Shown piece after piece: positions 8,986-17,936 of a DNA stretch of 64,000 nucleotides. Position 1 is the stretch's first letter, and each line of letters opens with the position of its first letter. The notes under the pieces are model-generated. The model saw nothing but the letters and a program-made list of their open reading frames with translations. It was not told the origin of the DNA and made no database searches. The position numbers and the translations under genes are program-made. The stretch is from Saccharopolyspora phatthalungensis (GTDB lineage: Bacteria; Actinomycetota; Actinomycetes; Mycobacteriales; Pseudonocardiaceae), in contig NZ_JACHIW010000001.1 in the NCBI RefSeq assembly GCF_014203395.1, positions 682,001-746,000 on the forward strand, in the 5' to 3' direction.

Positions 8986-9186
8986 AGTCGAACACAGAAC
9001 CCCGCCCGAACGCACGTGTGATTCGACACGCCACGCTGAACTACCGCCGAACGCGGCATCAATCATTCTCGATCATGCGTCCTGGAATCAATAATGATCA
9101 TTCCGGGGCGAATGCGAATCGAAATTCGGGCAGTTGATCACTCATAGAACACCGAACGACTGCGGAACGAACGTATCGTCGCGTGG

Positions 9187-11304
9187 GTGACCGACGTGCA
9201 GACAGCGCATCTGCGCTACCCCAACGCCGACCGCGACGACATCGTCGAAAACCTGCACGGCCACCAGGTGGCCGATCCGTATCGGTGGTTAGAGGACCCG
9301 ACCGGGCCACGCACCGAGGCCTGGTCGGCCGCTCAGGACGAACTCGCCCGGAGCTGGCTAGACGCGTTGCCCGGCCGGGAGGCGGTCGAAGAGCGGATGC
9401 GATCACTGCTGTCGGCCGGCTCGGTTTCGGCCCCGGCGTGGCGGGCCGGACGGTCGTTCTTCACCCGCCGGGAGCCCGGGCAGGAGTTCCCGGTGCTCTA
9501 CGTGCGCGAGCCCGACGGCACCGAGCGGGTGCTGCTGGACGTCACGGAGCTGGACCCGTCCGGGTTGACCACGCTGGACAGCTGGAGCCCGAGCCTGGAG
9601 GGCAACCGGCTGGCGTACCAGATCTCCGCTGGCGGCGACGAGGAGTCGTTGCTGCACGTGCTGGACGTAGCCACCGGGGAGATCATCGAGGGCCCGATCG
9701 ACCGCTGCCGCTATTCGACGATCTCCTGGTTACCGGGCGGCGAGGAGTACTTCTACATCCGGCGACTCGCCCCGGAGCTGGTGCCCGACGGCGAGGAGCA
9801 GTTCCACCGCCGGGTGTGGCGACACCGGGTGGGCGCCGACCCCGACCAGGACCTCCTGGTGCACGGCGAGGGCCTGGACCACACCTACTACTACGGCACC
9901 CAAGTGTCGCGGGACGGCCGCTGGCTGGTGATCGAAGGCAGCCCGGGCACCGCCCGGCGCGACTCGGTGTGGATCGCCGATCTCGCCGAAGGCGGTGAGG
10001 TACCGAACCTCCGGCAGATCGTCGACACCTCCGACGGACACCGGGTCGACGCCTGGGTGGAGCGCGATGGTCGCCTGTACGTCATGACGACCTCGGACGC
10101 CCCGCGCTGGCGGCTATGCGTGGCCGACCCGACTCGGCCCGAGCCGGCGAACTGGACGGAGCTGATCGCCGAGGAGCCCGACTCGGTCCTGGAGGCGGTG
10201 CGCTGGTTCGACACCGGCGACGGTGACCCGCAACTTGTCGTGCTGCGCACCCGGCACGCGGTCTCCGAGGTGACGCTGCACGATCCGGCCACCGGGCGGC
10301 AGATCGCGGAGGTCCCGCTGCCGAGCACCGGCCAGGTCACCGCACTCACCACCGTGGATGAGACCACCGACGGCGACCGGGACCGGCTGTGGATCGGGTG
10401 GACGGACTTCGCCACCCCGCCCTGCGTGCACGCCTTCTCCCGCCGGACCGGGCAGACCGCGCTGGACCAGCAGGCCCCCGGCGTCATCGAGCTGCCCGCG
10501 GTGCACACCCAGCAGGTCACCTACCGGTCGTTGGACGGCACCCCGGTGCGGATGTTCCTGCTGAGCCCGACGGCCGAGCCGGACCGCCCGCGCCCGGTGT
10601 TCCTGACCGGCTACGGCGGTTTCTCGCTGTCCCGCGAGCCCGGCTACACGCCATCCGCCCTGGCGTGGGTCGCCGCTGGCGGCGTCTGGGCGCTGCCGTC
10701 GCTGCGCGGTGGCGGCGAGGAAGGCGAGGAATGGCATCTCGCGGGCATGCGCGAGCACAAGCAGCACACCTTCGACGACTTCCACGCGGCCGCGCAGCAC
10801 CTGATCGACGAGGGCTGGACCACGTCCGACCAGTTGGCGATCTCCGGTGGCTCCAATGGCGGTTTGCTGGTCGGGGCGGCGCTGACGCAGCGCCCGGAGC
10901 TCTACCGGGCGGCGGTGTGCTCGGCACCGCTGTTGGACATGGTCCGCTATGAGCAGTTCCTGCTGGGCCGCACCTGGAACGACGAGTACGGCACCGCCGA
11001 TGACCCGGCGGAACTGGGCTGGCTGCTGTCCTACTCGCCGTACCACAACGTGGCCGACCAGACCGACTATCCGTCGGTGCTGTTCACCGTCTTCGAGTCG
11101 GACTCCCGGGTTGACCCGAATCACGCGCGCAAGATGTGCGCGGCGTTGCAGCACGCCACCAGCGCGGCCCCGGCCAAGCGGCCGGTTCTGCTGCGCCGGG
11201 AGACCGAGGTCGGCCATGCCGCGCGCTCCGTGTCCCGTACTGTGGGGCTGGCGACCGACCAGCTCGCCTTCCTCGCGGAGGCCACCGGACTCGCCCTGGA
11301 CTGA
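9187..11304 (+). CDS. Prolyl oligopeptidase family serine peptidase (S9A)
   Basis: A 705-residue cytoplasmic peptidase. The first 400 residues form the beta-propeller gate (starting YPNADRDDIVENLHGHQVADPYRWLED, typical of the family), and the C-terminal alpha/beta hydrolase has the nucleophile in SGGSNGG near residue 556, the acid in DSRVDPNH near 640 and the catalytic His in EVGHAAR near 676. The family cuts short peptides after proline; some members are specialised for oligopeptide macrocyclisation, but nothing here indicates that. GTG at 9187 is the only sensible start. It lies between core genes, transcribed alone. Confidence 0.9.
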   Translation: MTDVQTAHLRYPNADRDDIVENLHGHQVADPYRWLEDPTGPRTEAWSAAQDELARSWLDALPGREAVEERMRSLLSAGSVSAPAWRAGRSFFTRREPGQEFPVLYVREPDGTERVLLDVTELDPSGLTTLDSWSPSLEGNRLAYQISAGGDEESLLHVLDVATGEIIEGPIDRCRYSTISWLPGGEEYFYIRRLAPELVPDGEEQFHRRVWRHRVGADPDQDLLVHGEGLDHTYYYGTQVSRDGRWLVIEGSPGTARRDSVWIADLAEGGEVPNLRQIVDTSDGHRVDAWVERDGRLYVMTTSDAPRWRLCVADPTRPEPANWTELIAEEPDSVLEAVRWFDTGDGDPQLVVLRTRHAVSEVTLHDPATGRQIAEVPLPSTGQVTALTTVDETTDGDRDRLWIGWTDFATPPCVHAFSRRTGQTALDQQAPGVIELPAVHTQQVTYRSLDGTPVRMFLLSPTAEPDRPRPVFLTGYGGFSLSREPGYTPSALAWVAAGGVWALPSLRGGGEEGEEWHLAGMREHKQHTFDDFHAAAQHLIDEGWTTSDQLAISGGSNGGLLVGAALTQRPELYRAAVCSAPLLDMVRYEQFLLGRTWNDEYGTADDPAELGWLLSYSPYHNVADQTDYPSVLFTVFESDSRVDPNHARKMCAALQHATSAAPAKRPVLLRRETEVGHAARSVSRTVGLATDQLAFLAEATGLALD

Positions 11305-11455
11305 GCCCCGAACTCGGTCCCGGCGGTCAGCTGTTCGAGTCTCGTGCGCGGCGGGGCGCGCACGATGCTCAGGTTGGCGGTTGCGCTACCCGGTGATGTA
11401 GCCCCAATGCACCGGCACTTCGTGCCGGCCACCACCGTGGGCACTGAACGACAGC

Positions 11456-12451
11456 ATGGAGAACCCCCGACCCATGAATCTGCCGCTGCTGACCCAACCG
11501 ACCTGCACGTCAGAACCAGGCTGGTGCCAGACGATCTTCCGGTGGACCGGCAATGAGTGGCTGGCGTCCTACTCCGACCTGCTCATCGCCAAGCCGCTGA
11601 ACATCCTGCTCATCCTGATCGTCTCGTTCCTCCTGCGCTGGCTGGTGCACCGCACCATCACCCGCCTTACGCGCGGCAATGGCAGGCCCCCGAAGCTGTT
11701 GCAGCCGTTACGGGAGCGCCGGGCTGACACACTGACCGCCGAACTGCTTTCGGAGCGCCGCGTCCAGCGGGCCCGCACGATCGGCTCGGTGCTCAAGTCG
11801 CTGGCCTCGTTCGTGGTCTTCGGCCTGGCCGCGATCTACATGCTGCAGGTCCTGGACATTCAGGTGGCGCCGGTGCTGGCCTCCGCCGGGGTGCTCGGTG
11901 TGGCCGTCGCCTTCGGTGCGCAGAACCTGGTCCGGGACTTCCTGTCCGGCATGTTCATGCTCGTCGAGGACCAGTACGGGGTCGGCGACGTGGTCGACCT
12001 CGGCGAGGCCAGCGGCACCGTCGAGGCGGTGGGCCTGCGGGTCACGACGCTGCGCGACATCAACGGCACCGTCTGGTACGTCCGCAACGGCGAGATCCTG
12101 CGGGTCGGCAACTCCAGCCAGGGCTTCGCGGTCGCCGTGGTGGACTTCCCCATCTCGCACAACAGTGACGTGCAGAAGGCGATCGAGGTGGCCACCCAGG
12201 TCGCCACCGAGGCGACCTCGCGGGAGCCGCTGTCCAAGGACGTGCTCGAACCGCCGGACATGCTGGGCGTGGACCAGATCACAGCGGACACCATCACCCT
12301 GCGGCTGACCACCAAGGTCCGGCCCGGTCGGCAGTGGTCGGTGCAGCGGCGGCTTCGCGTGGAGATCAAACGCGCCTACAGCAACGAGGACATCGAGCCG
12401 CCGTACCCGTACGGCCGGCCTGGGTTGCCCGCCAGCCCGGCGAAGCGCTAG
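11456..12451 (+). CDS. MscS-family mechanosensitive channel
   Basis: A 331-residue inner-membrane protein. Hydrophobic helices lie at about 45-65, 105-125 and 130-155; the last is the pore helix with alternating small residues (AGVLGVAVAFGAQNLVRDF), directly followed by SGMFMLVEDQYGVGDVV, the start of the cytoplasmic beta domain. The C-terminal alpha/beta domain and a Pro-rich tail complete the family. It should release solutes on hypo-osmotic shock. Two starts are possible, ATG 11456 or ATG 11474; the nearby GGAG favours neither clearly. It ends before a long hairpin. Confidence 0.88.
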   Translation: MENPRPMNLPLLTQPTCTSEPGWCQTIFRWTGNEWLASYSDLLIAKPLNILLILIVSFLLRWLVHRTITRLTRGNGRPPKLLQPLRERRADTLTAELLSERRVQRARTIGSVLKSLASFVVFGLAAIYMLQVLDIQVAPVLASAGVLGVAVAFGAQNLVRDFLSGMFMLVEDQYGVGDVVDLGEASGTVEAVGLRVTTLRDINGTVWYVRNGEILRVGNSSQGFAVAVVDFPISHNSDVQKAIEVATQVATEATSREPLSKDVLEPPDMLGVDQITADTITLRLTTKVRPGRQWSVQRRLRVEIKRAYSNEDIEPPYPYGRPGLPASPAKR

Positions 12452-12459
12452 CCGACCCC

Positions 12460-12514
12460 GAGTGCGATTTCAAATGGAAATCAACGCGCCGATCTCCATT
12501 TGAAATCGCCACTC
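12460..12514 (+). terminator. Long hairpin between mscS and glbO
   Basis: GAGTG-C-GATTTCAAATGGA (12460-12478) pairs with TCCATTTGAAATC-GC-CACTC (12495-12514); fourteen contiguous pairs plus a further five after a small mismatch, with a 16-base loop. It lies eight bases after the mscS stop and probably ends its transcript. Confidence 0.65.
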
Positions 12515-12568
12515 TCCACGGCGCGGGCACGTCGTCCACATGGCAACCTGCCCTGAGAGGATGGAGAC

Positions 12569-12952
12569 GTGACTTCCGTGGAGACCTTCTACCAGCAGGT
12601 CGGCGGCGAGGCGACCTTCCACCGGATCGTGGCGCGGTTCTACGAGGAGGTGGCCAAGGACGAGCTGCTGCGGCCGCTCTATCCGGAGGAAGACCTCGGG
12701 CCCGCCGAGGAACGCCTGCGGCTGTTCCTGATGCAGTACTGGGGCGGCCCGCACACCTACTCCGACCGGCGCGGCCACCCGCGGCTGCGGATGCGGCATG
12801 CCCCGTTCAAGATCGGCCCGGCGGAACGGGATGCGTGGCTGCGCTGCATGCAGATCGCGGTCGACGAGGTCGATCTCCAGCCCGAGCACCGCGAGCAGCT
12901 GTGGCAATACCTGGAGATGGCCGCCAACAGCATGATGAATTCGTGGTTCTGA
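12569..12952 (+). CDS. glbO: Group II truncated haemoglobin (trHbO)
   Basis: A 127-residue 2-on-2 globin. [35 protein letters not shown] matches the B-E region, [14 protein letters not shown] contains the proximal His near residue 77, and AWLRCM supplies the Trp at G8 that marks the trHbO group and shapes the distal pocket. Such proteins bind O2 tightly and are linked to oxygen or peroxide chemistry near the respiratory chain. ATG/GTG start at 12569 is GTG ([13 protein letters not shown]) after GAGAGGATGGAGA. It is followed after 16 bases by the glucosidase-like gene, the same order as glbO-aglA in mycobacteria. Confidence 0.93.
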   Translation: MTSVETFYQQVGGEATFHRIVARFYEEVAKDELLRPLYPEEDLGPAEERLRLFLMQYWGGPHTYSDRRGHPRLRMRHAPFKIGPAERDAWLRCMQIAVDEVDLQPEHREQLWQYLEMAANSMMNSWF

Positions 12953-12968
12953 GACAAAGGACCTGGTG

Positions 12969-14030
12969 ATGCGGCGGGCGGACGCGCTGGCCGACCACGG
13001 TGAACGGCCGTGGTGGTGGGACGCGGTGTGCTACCAAGTTGACGTCGGTTCGTTCGCCGATGGCGACGGCGACGGCGTCGGCGACCTGGACGGGCTACGC
13101 GACCGGCTCGGCTACCTGGAACTGCTCGGGGTCGACGCGGTCGTGCTGGCCGGAACCGCCGGGCTGGATCCGGCGGCGGAGAACTTCGCGGACCTGCTCG
13201 TTGAGGCGCACGAGGCCGGGATGCGGGTGATGCTCGCGCTGGATGTCGATCCGGCGCGCACCGACCCTGGATCGGTGCTCCTGCCTTGGCTGGAGCGCGG
13301 GGTGGACGGGTTCCACCTCGCGCCGCGCCCCGATCCGGCCGATGCGATCGGCGCCGTGCTGGCCGATTACCCGGACCGCGTGGTGATCGGCAGCGGCCCT
13401 GGCGACTGGCATTTGGCGTTCAACCTCGACCTGGCCGTGGCCGGGTTCGCCGCCGAACCGGTCCGCGAGGCGATCAAGGACGTGCTCGCCGCCCCGGCAC
13501 CGCGGCCGGCGTGGGCGATGGCCAGCCGCGACACCGAGCGGAGCCGAGACGAAGCCGCGCTGACCCCGGTCCGTGCGATGGCCCTGGTGCAGCTGGCGCT
13601 GCCCGGCGCGGTGTGCCTCCGGCACGGTGAAGAACTCGGGTTGCCGGGCGCACATCGGGTGCGGATGCCCTGGGAAGGCGATCGGCCGCCATTCGGTTTC
13701 TCCACCGCCGAAGCGGACTGGTCGTCGATCCCGGCGGACTGGGTCGCCTTCACCGTGGAGGCGCAGCTGGAGGACGCGGCGTCGACGCTGTCGCTGTACC
13801 GGCAGGCGCTGGAGACCCGGAGCACGCATCCGGCGTTCACCAGCGATCAGGTCGAATGGTTCGGGGCGCCGGAGGAATGCTTCGCGTTCCGGCGCACCGG
13901 CACCAGCCTGATCTGCGCGTTGAACACCTCACCGTCGGCGGTGCCGGTGCCGCCGGGCGAGTTGCTGCTGAGCTCCCGGCCGCTGGAGTCCGGCGAGTTG
14001 CCGCCGGGCACGGCGGCCTGGCTGGTGTGA
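12969..14030 (+). CDS. Degenerate GH13 (alpha-glucosidase-like) protein, probably catalytically dead
   Basis: The start (WWWDAVCYQVDVGSFADGDG followed by GVGDLDGLRDRLGYLELLGVDAVVL) is unmistakably a GH13 alpha-glucosidase, and it occupies the position of aglA after glbO. But it has 353 residues against about 540, and the catalytic elements are lost: the nucleophile motif GxRxDxxxx reads GVDGFHLAPRP with no Asp, the general-acid strand reads VVIGSGPGDW with no Glu, and the transition-state NHD motif reads SRDTER. The reading frame is intact and ends normally, so it is a maintained pseudoenzyme rather than a fresh pseudogene. ATG 12969 has AAGGA upstream. A binding or regulatory role for glycans is a guess. 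Confidence 0.8.
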   Translation: MRRADALADHGERPWWWDAVCYQVDVGSFADGDGDGVGDLDGLRDRLGYLELLGVDAVVLAGTAGLDPAAENFADLLVEAHEAGMRVMLALDVDPARTDPGSVLLPWLERGVDGFHLAPRPDPADAIGAVLADYPDRVVIGSGPGDWHLAFNLDLAVAGFAAEPVREAIKDVLAAPAPRPAWAMASRDTERSRDEAALTPVRAMALVQLALPGAVCLRHGEELGLPGAHRVRMPWEGDRPPFGFSTAEADWSSIPADWVAFTVEAQLEDAASTLSLYRQALETRSTHPAFTSDQVEWFGAPEECFAFRRTGTSLICALNTSPSAVPVPPGELLLSSRPLESGELPPGTAAWLV

Positions 14031-14090
14031 GCCGGGCCTCCCGAAACTGACCTTCCGCGAGTGGACCGTAACGGCTATCGGTAAATTCTG

Positions 14091-15416
14091 GTGGATCCGC
14101 CCACCGAACTCCCGATGGATGCTATGACTGCCTGCGCGCCCGAGCTGAACTCGTCTCGGACGGAGCGCACCCGTCGGCTGGTCGGCATCGACATCGCCCG
14201 GTTCTTCGCGGTGTTCGGCATGTTCTGCATCCACTTCGGCGTGCCGTTCACGCACGGCGCGCCGGAGGTGTGGGTCGCGCAGTTCTGCAGCGGCCGGTCG
14301 ACCGCGCTGTTCATCCTGCTGGCCGGGGTGTCGCTGGCGATGCTGTCCGGGCGCGGCGAACCACCGACCGGCAGTGCCTTGCGCGAGGCCCGCACCCGCA
14401 TCGCGGTGCGCGCGGTGTTGTTGCTGGTGGTCGGCATCGCTTTGGCCAGGGCAACCAATGCGACGGGCTTCCTGCTGACCGTGATCATCCCGTTCTACGG
14501 GTTGTATTTCCTGCTGGCGGTGCCGTTCGTCCGGTTGCGGGCCCGCGGGCTGCTGATCGCCGCGGTGGTCGCGGCCGCGGTGGGGCCTCAGCTGTCGTTC
14601 CTGCTGCGGACCTGGATCGCCTGGGACACGTCGTTGGGCACGGTCATCTCCGTGGTCAACTCGGTCGATCCGGGGCATCTGATCGCCGACGCCGGCGTTT
14701 TCGACCTGCTGCTGCTCGGCTTCTACCCGGCGGCGTCGGCCCTGCCGCTGGTGCTGGCCGGGATGGCGGTCGGGCGACTGGACCTGCAGTCGACCAAGGT
14801 GCGGTGCTGGCTCGGCCTGACCGGGCTGGTCCTGTCGATCGTGGGTTGCCGGGTATCGAGCCTGCTGGTGGAATCCGTCGGCGGACTGCCGCCGGGCCCC
14901 ACCCAAGGCACCGTGCCGATCGAGCACTCGGAGTGGCTGCTGGCCACCACCGCGCACAGCGGCACCACGTTTGAACTGCTCGACTCCGGCGGCATCGCGC
15001 TGGTGATCCTCGCCGTGTGCCTGGAACTGGCGGACCGGACGGGCCGCGCGTTGAAGCCGCTGGCCACGGCCGGGTCGATGGCGTTGACGCTATACGCGAT
15101 CCATGCGCTGGTGCTGTCGTGGCAAATCGTCGTCGGCGGCTGGCCGCTGAGCGGCGTGCCGGACTTTCTGGCCAAGCTGGCCAGCATGGGTCCGGCGCTG
15201 CCCACGGACATCCCGAACATGCCCGCGTTCCCGCGCGATGGCCACCACCCCGAGGGCGTGGTGGCGTTCGTGAACACCTACATGCCGGAGGTGTTCCTGA
15301 TCTTCTCCATCGGTTTCCCGCTGATCTGGCGCCGGTTCTTCCACCGCGGGCCGCTGGAGGCGGCCGTCAGCGAAACCGTCCGGTGGCTCACCGAACACCT
15401 GGCCCGAAGCCGCTGA
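14091..15416 (+). CDS. Polytopic membrane protein, DUF418/acyltransferase-like
   Basis: A 441-residue protein with about ten hydrophobic segments. It opens with RRLVGIDIARFFAVFGMFCIH, the Gly-Ile-Asp-x-x-Arg start shared by heparan-glucosaminide acetyltransferase-like and DUF418 families, and ends with a region containing the ALTLYAIHALVL helix typical of DUF418-like C-termini. Members are thought to acylate surface polysaccharides or transport small molecules; the substrate is unknown. Start is GTG 14091 or ATG 14115, undecided. It stands alone after the GH13-like gene. Confidence 0.7.
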   Translation: MDPPTELPMDAMTACAPELNSSRTERTRRLVGIDIARFFAVFGMFCIHFGVPFTHGAPEVWVAQFCSGRSTALFILLAGVSLAMLSGRGEPPTGSALREARTRIAVRAVLLLVVGIALARATNATGFLLTVIIPFYGLYFLLAVPFVRLRARGLLIAAVVAAAVGPQLSFLLRTWIAWDTSLGTVISVVNSVDPGHLIADAGVFDLLLLGFYPAASALPLVLAGMAVGRLDLQSTKVRCWLGLTGLVLSIVGCRVSSLLVESVGGLPPGPTQGTVPIEHSEWLLATTAHSGTTFELLDSGGIALVILAVCLELADRTGRALKPLATAGSMALTLYAIHALVLSWQIVVGGWPLSGVPDFLAKLASMGPALPTDIPNMPAFPRDGHHPEGVVAFVNTYMPEVFLIFSIGFPLIWRRFFHRGPLEAAVSETVRWLTEHLARSR

Positions 15417-15525
15417 CCTGGGAGAAGCCCGGTCGCGCAACGTGTGGGACTTTCGCCTCTTAACAGTCTCGCCGTGCGGGTCGTTGCGTTGACGAATGAC
15501 CGTCGCGCACCCGGAGGTGGTTTCC

Positions 15526-15792
15526 ATGAATTTCCGGCACCAGCCCGACGACGCAACGGAAGCGGTCGAAATCCCGCCCGCCCTCGGCAGGGCCATGGCG
15601 AGCTACCGGACCCTGCTCGACGAGTTGGAAGCGGGCCGCATCGATGATGCGACCTTTCGCCGCCGCGCCCTGCGCATCGGGCTGATCGTGCGCGAGCACG
15701 ACGCCTGGATTCTGGACCTCTCAACCGAACGGTGGTGGCGCTACGACGGCGTCGCGCTGTCGAGCCTCCGGTTCGACGAAAACGAGGGCTGA
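15526..15792 (+). CDS. Small conserved-looking protein of unknown function
   Basis: An 88-residue acidic soluble protein with a helical centre (ALGRAMASYRTLLDELEAGR) and an end rich in Trp (AWILDLSTERWWRYDG). I do not recognise it. ATG 15526 has GGAGG nine bases upstream; the longer GTG-type frame from 15496 lacks this. It is separated by three bases from the membrane-anchored Pro/Thr-rich gene, so the two are one operon and probably act together. Confidence 0.6.
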   Translation: MNFRHQPDDATEAVEIPPALGRAMASYRTLLDELEAGRIDDATFRRRALRIGLIVREHDAWILDLSTERWWRYDGVALSSLRFDENEG

Positions 15793-15795
15793 GTC

Positions 15796-17028
15796 ATGTC
15801 CGCCCTCACCGACCCGGCGATCGTCCGGGAACGCCTCGACAGCCTCGACAGCCGGATCCACGAGACCGGCGAGACGAACCTGGTTCACTTGGGCGGGCCC
15901 CTCTCGATCAGCCCGCTCCCGGTCGCCGCGCTGCAGGACCACCTGGGCAACGCGACAACCTGGCTCGGCCGGGTTTGGATCTCGCATACGCGCAACGGCA
16001 CGGCGGTGCGGCGGTGGCTGGTGAGCGAACCGCTCGTATCGCCGGTCCTGGTCCCGGAGCCGCGCGTACTGCCGTTTCGGAAGCAGTTCCGCCTCTCACT
16101 CGCGACGGCCGCGCTCGGTGCCGCGGTGGCGGCGAGCAGCTACACGCTGACGGCGCCTTTTTCAGACCCGTTCCTCGGCCTGATTCCGCCGGACATCTTC
16201 AACCGGATCCCGCCGTTCGCCGAGAACACAGCGCCCCCAGCCGCGGACGGCCAAGCGCCGCTCCTGTTCACACCCAACGGGGCGGCGCTTCCCGAGACGC
16301 CACTCGTTGCGGCTGCTCCGGGCCCGCCGCCCCCGCAGGGTACGGCTCCCCCAGGTGCGCCCGCTCCCCCAGGAGCACCCGGTCCCTCAGGCGCATCCGG
16401 TCCCTCAAGCGCATCCGGTCCCTCAAGCGCATCCGGTCCCTCAGCCGCACCGACACCGCAGTCACCGCTTCCGCCCGGGACATCGCGTCCATCGGCCGGG
16501 CAGCAGGGGGCACCGGAGACGCCGCGAACAGCTGAGCGCAGCGCCACTCCGTACCAGGCGTCGGCACAGGTCCAGACTCCGCAACCGACCGGCGACGCCA
16601 CGCCGCAGCAAGGCGTTACTGGCACCACTCCGGCAGCGCCCGTGGCACCCACGCCACAGCCCACCGCCACTCAGCCGCAAGTGCCCGACGAGCCAACCAC
16701 CACCAATCCTCCGCAGACGACCACGACGGCCCCCTACCCGCCGCACACAACGACTTCAAGGCCCGAGCCGACCACCAAGCCCCCGACGCAACCGGCCACA
16801 ACGGCCACCGAGCGCCCGACGCAACCAACGACAGCGGCCACCGAACCGACGACGACGCCGACGCATCCCACGGGCACGCCGGCCAATCCCACGAACACAC
16901 CGACAAATTCCGCGAACACACCGACAAATTCCACGAGCACACCCACAAATTCGACGAACACACCCACACATCCCACGAACACACCGACCTACACCACGCC
17001 GAGCGACACCAATAACGGAACGTCCTGA
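15796..17028 (+). CDS. Single-pass membrane protein with a long Pro/Thr/Ser-rich repetitive tail
   Basis: 410 residues. An N-terminal soluble region of about 95 residues (with LSISPLPVAALQDHLG) precedes a membrane helix at about 98-115 (LATAALGAAVAASSYTL). The remaining 290 residues are low-complexity: first a Pro/Ala/Gly part with GPSSAS repeats, then a Thr/Pro/Asn part with NTPTNS repeats. Such tails span or associate with the cell wall and are often O-mannosylated in actinomycetes. No sorting signal follows the tail. The orientation, short domain inside and tail outside, is inferred. Starts three bases after the previous gene. No family recognised. Confidence 0.6.
   Translation: MSALTDPAIVRERLDSLDSRIHETGETNLVHLGGPLSISPLPVAALQDHLGNATTWLGRVWISHTRNGTAVRRWLVSEPLVSPVLVPEPRVLPFRKQFRLSLATAALGAAVAASSYTLTAPFSDPFLGLIPPDIFNRIPPFAENTAPPAADGQAPLLFTPNGAALPETPLVAAAPGPPPPQGTAPPGAPAPPGAPGPSGASGPSSASGPSSASGPSAAPTPQSPLPPGTSRPSAGQQGAPETPRTAERSATPYQASAQVQTPQPTGDATPQQGVTGTTPAAPVAPTPQPTATQPQVPDEPTTTNPPQTTTTAPYPPHTTTSRPEPTTKPPTQPATTATERPTQPTTAATEPTTTPTHPTGTPANPTNTPTNSANTPTNSTSTPTNSTNTPTHPTNTPTYTTPSDTNNGTS
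16381..16449 (+). repeat. 18-base tandem repeat, about 3.8 copies
   Basis: Units begin GGTCCCTCAAGCGCATCC and encode GPSSAS; the second and third are identical, the first and last differ by one or two bases. A variable-copy coding minisatellite. Confidence 0.85.
16894..16998 (+). repeat. 21-base tandem repeat, five copies
   Basis: Units begin AACACACCGACAAATTCC and encode NTPTNST-like heptads; copies diverge at several third positions, showing that the array is older than the 18-base one. Confidence 0.85.
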
Positions 17029-17228
17029 ATACGTCTGTGGCTCCCGGCACCGTGATCGTCTTCAGTCCCTACTTGTCGGGAGCGCCGCGTGGGGGGGCAC
17101 AGATGTGTCGGCGGGACTCGTACGCAACGACGGTGTGATCGCGTTGTTGCCAGCACGCAAGAGAAAGCGGCCCGAATCGACGTAGCCGATCGAAGGCCGG
17201 GCAAGGGTTTGATCGGTACTGTGCACCC

Positions 17229-17388
17229 GTGACCGATGCCCCGACGCACCTCGAAAGGGCCGACCTGCTCGATGTCGCCCGAGCCGCATTCGAAGGGCGC
17301 GAGCTGGTCGCGGTCGAACGGTTGCGCGGCGGGACCAAGAAGGGCGTCTATCGGCTGTTTTTGGACGATGGCGCGACAAGCATTGCCG
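17229..17388 (+). pseudogene. N-terminal remnant of an aminoglycoside-phosphotransferase-like kinase
   Basis: The frame begins MTDAPTHLERADLLDVARAA and contains LRGGTKKGVYRLFLDDGATS, the glycine-rich ATP loop and the next strand of APH-type kinases. After about 53 residues the similarity stops; the same frame continues through unrelated sequence to 17615. The kinase was therefore cut off, exactly where the reverse-strand regulator fragment begins. Confidence 0.5.
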
Positions 17389-17520
17389 AGCAGCTTCACG
17401 GAGTCTCTCGGATCCAGGGCAGTCGCTCGCAGGTGGTCGAAGTTCAGCGTATACCGCGCGTTTTCCTCGGGTTCCGCCAAATAGAGGCTGCCGGTGGGGA
17501 ACTCCAGGAGGAAGGAGTCG
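17370..17520 (-). pseudogene. C-terminal remnant of an XRE/DUF5753 regulator
   Basis: Reading the minus strand, about 50 residues (FLLEFPTGSLYLAEPEENAR followed by YTLNFDHLRATALDPRDSVKLL) match the end of DUF5753-containing helix-turn-helix regulators, where a strand with Thr-Gly-x-Leu-Tyr-Leu precedes FxxLRxxALxPxxS. No HTH or upstream part remains. It abuts the kinase remnant, so this site is a recombination scar. The surrounding 17029-17936 contains no other gene I can support. Confidence 0.45.
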
Positions 17521-17936
17521 AGATATTGCCTGGCGGCGCGAAAATCTGGCGTTGGCAGCCAGTTACCGGCGGTCGGCACGCCTTCGATTCGCGCGCAACG
17601 CTAAGCCGGGACTGACGGTCAACACCAGGGCCGCCGATTCGCGCGAGATCGCCACGTGCGCTCGATTACCCGGCCAACATTCCCGGGACACGGCACGGGA
17701 AGTGGGCGTTCGCGTCGCGGCGAACACCTACAACCTTAAAAAGCCAGCCGCGCGTTTCCCGAGGGAAGGGAGCACCAGGAACACGACGCGATGGAAGGCG
17801 CACTTGACCGAACGGGCGCGAAAATTAGGCGGGATTCGATCTGCGAGGACGGAATTGGCTGTGCTTTGAGGGCTGTGGTTGAGCGGCGGACGAGGCGACG
17901 AGCGCGTGCGGCCGGGAGACTTGGCCGGATGAGGTG

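Noticed and set aside
7972..9021. Alternative frames through the repeat region (Ala/Gly/Ser-rich on +, Asp/Pro/His-rich on -)
   Set aside because: Any multiple-of-three repeat opens other frames. Only the 7905 frame has a good ribosome site and ends with the array.
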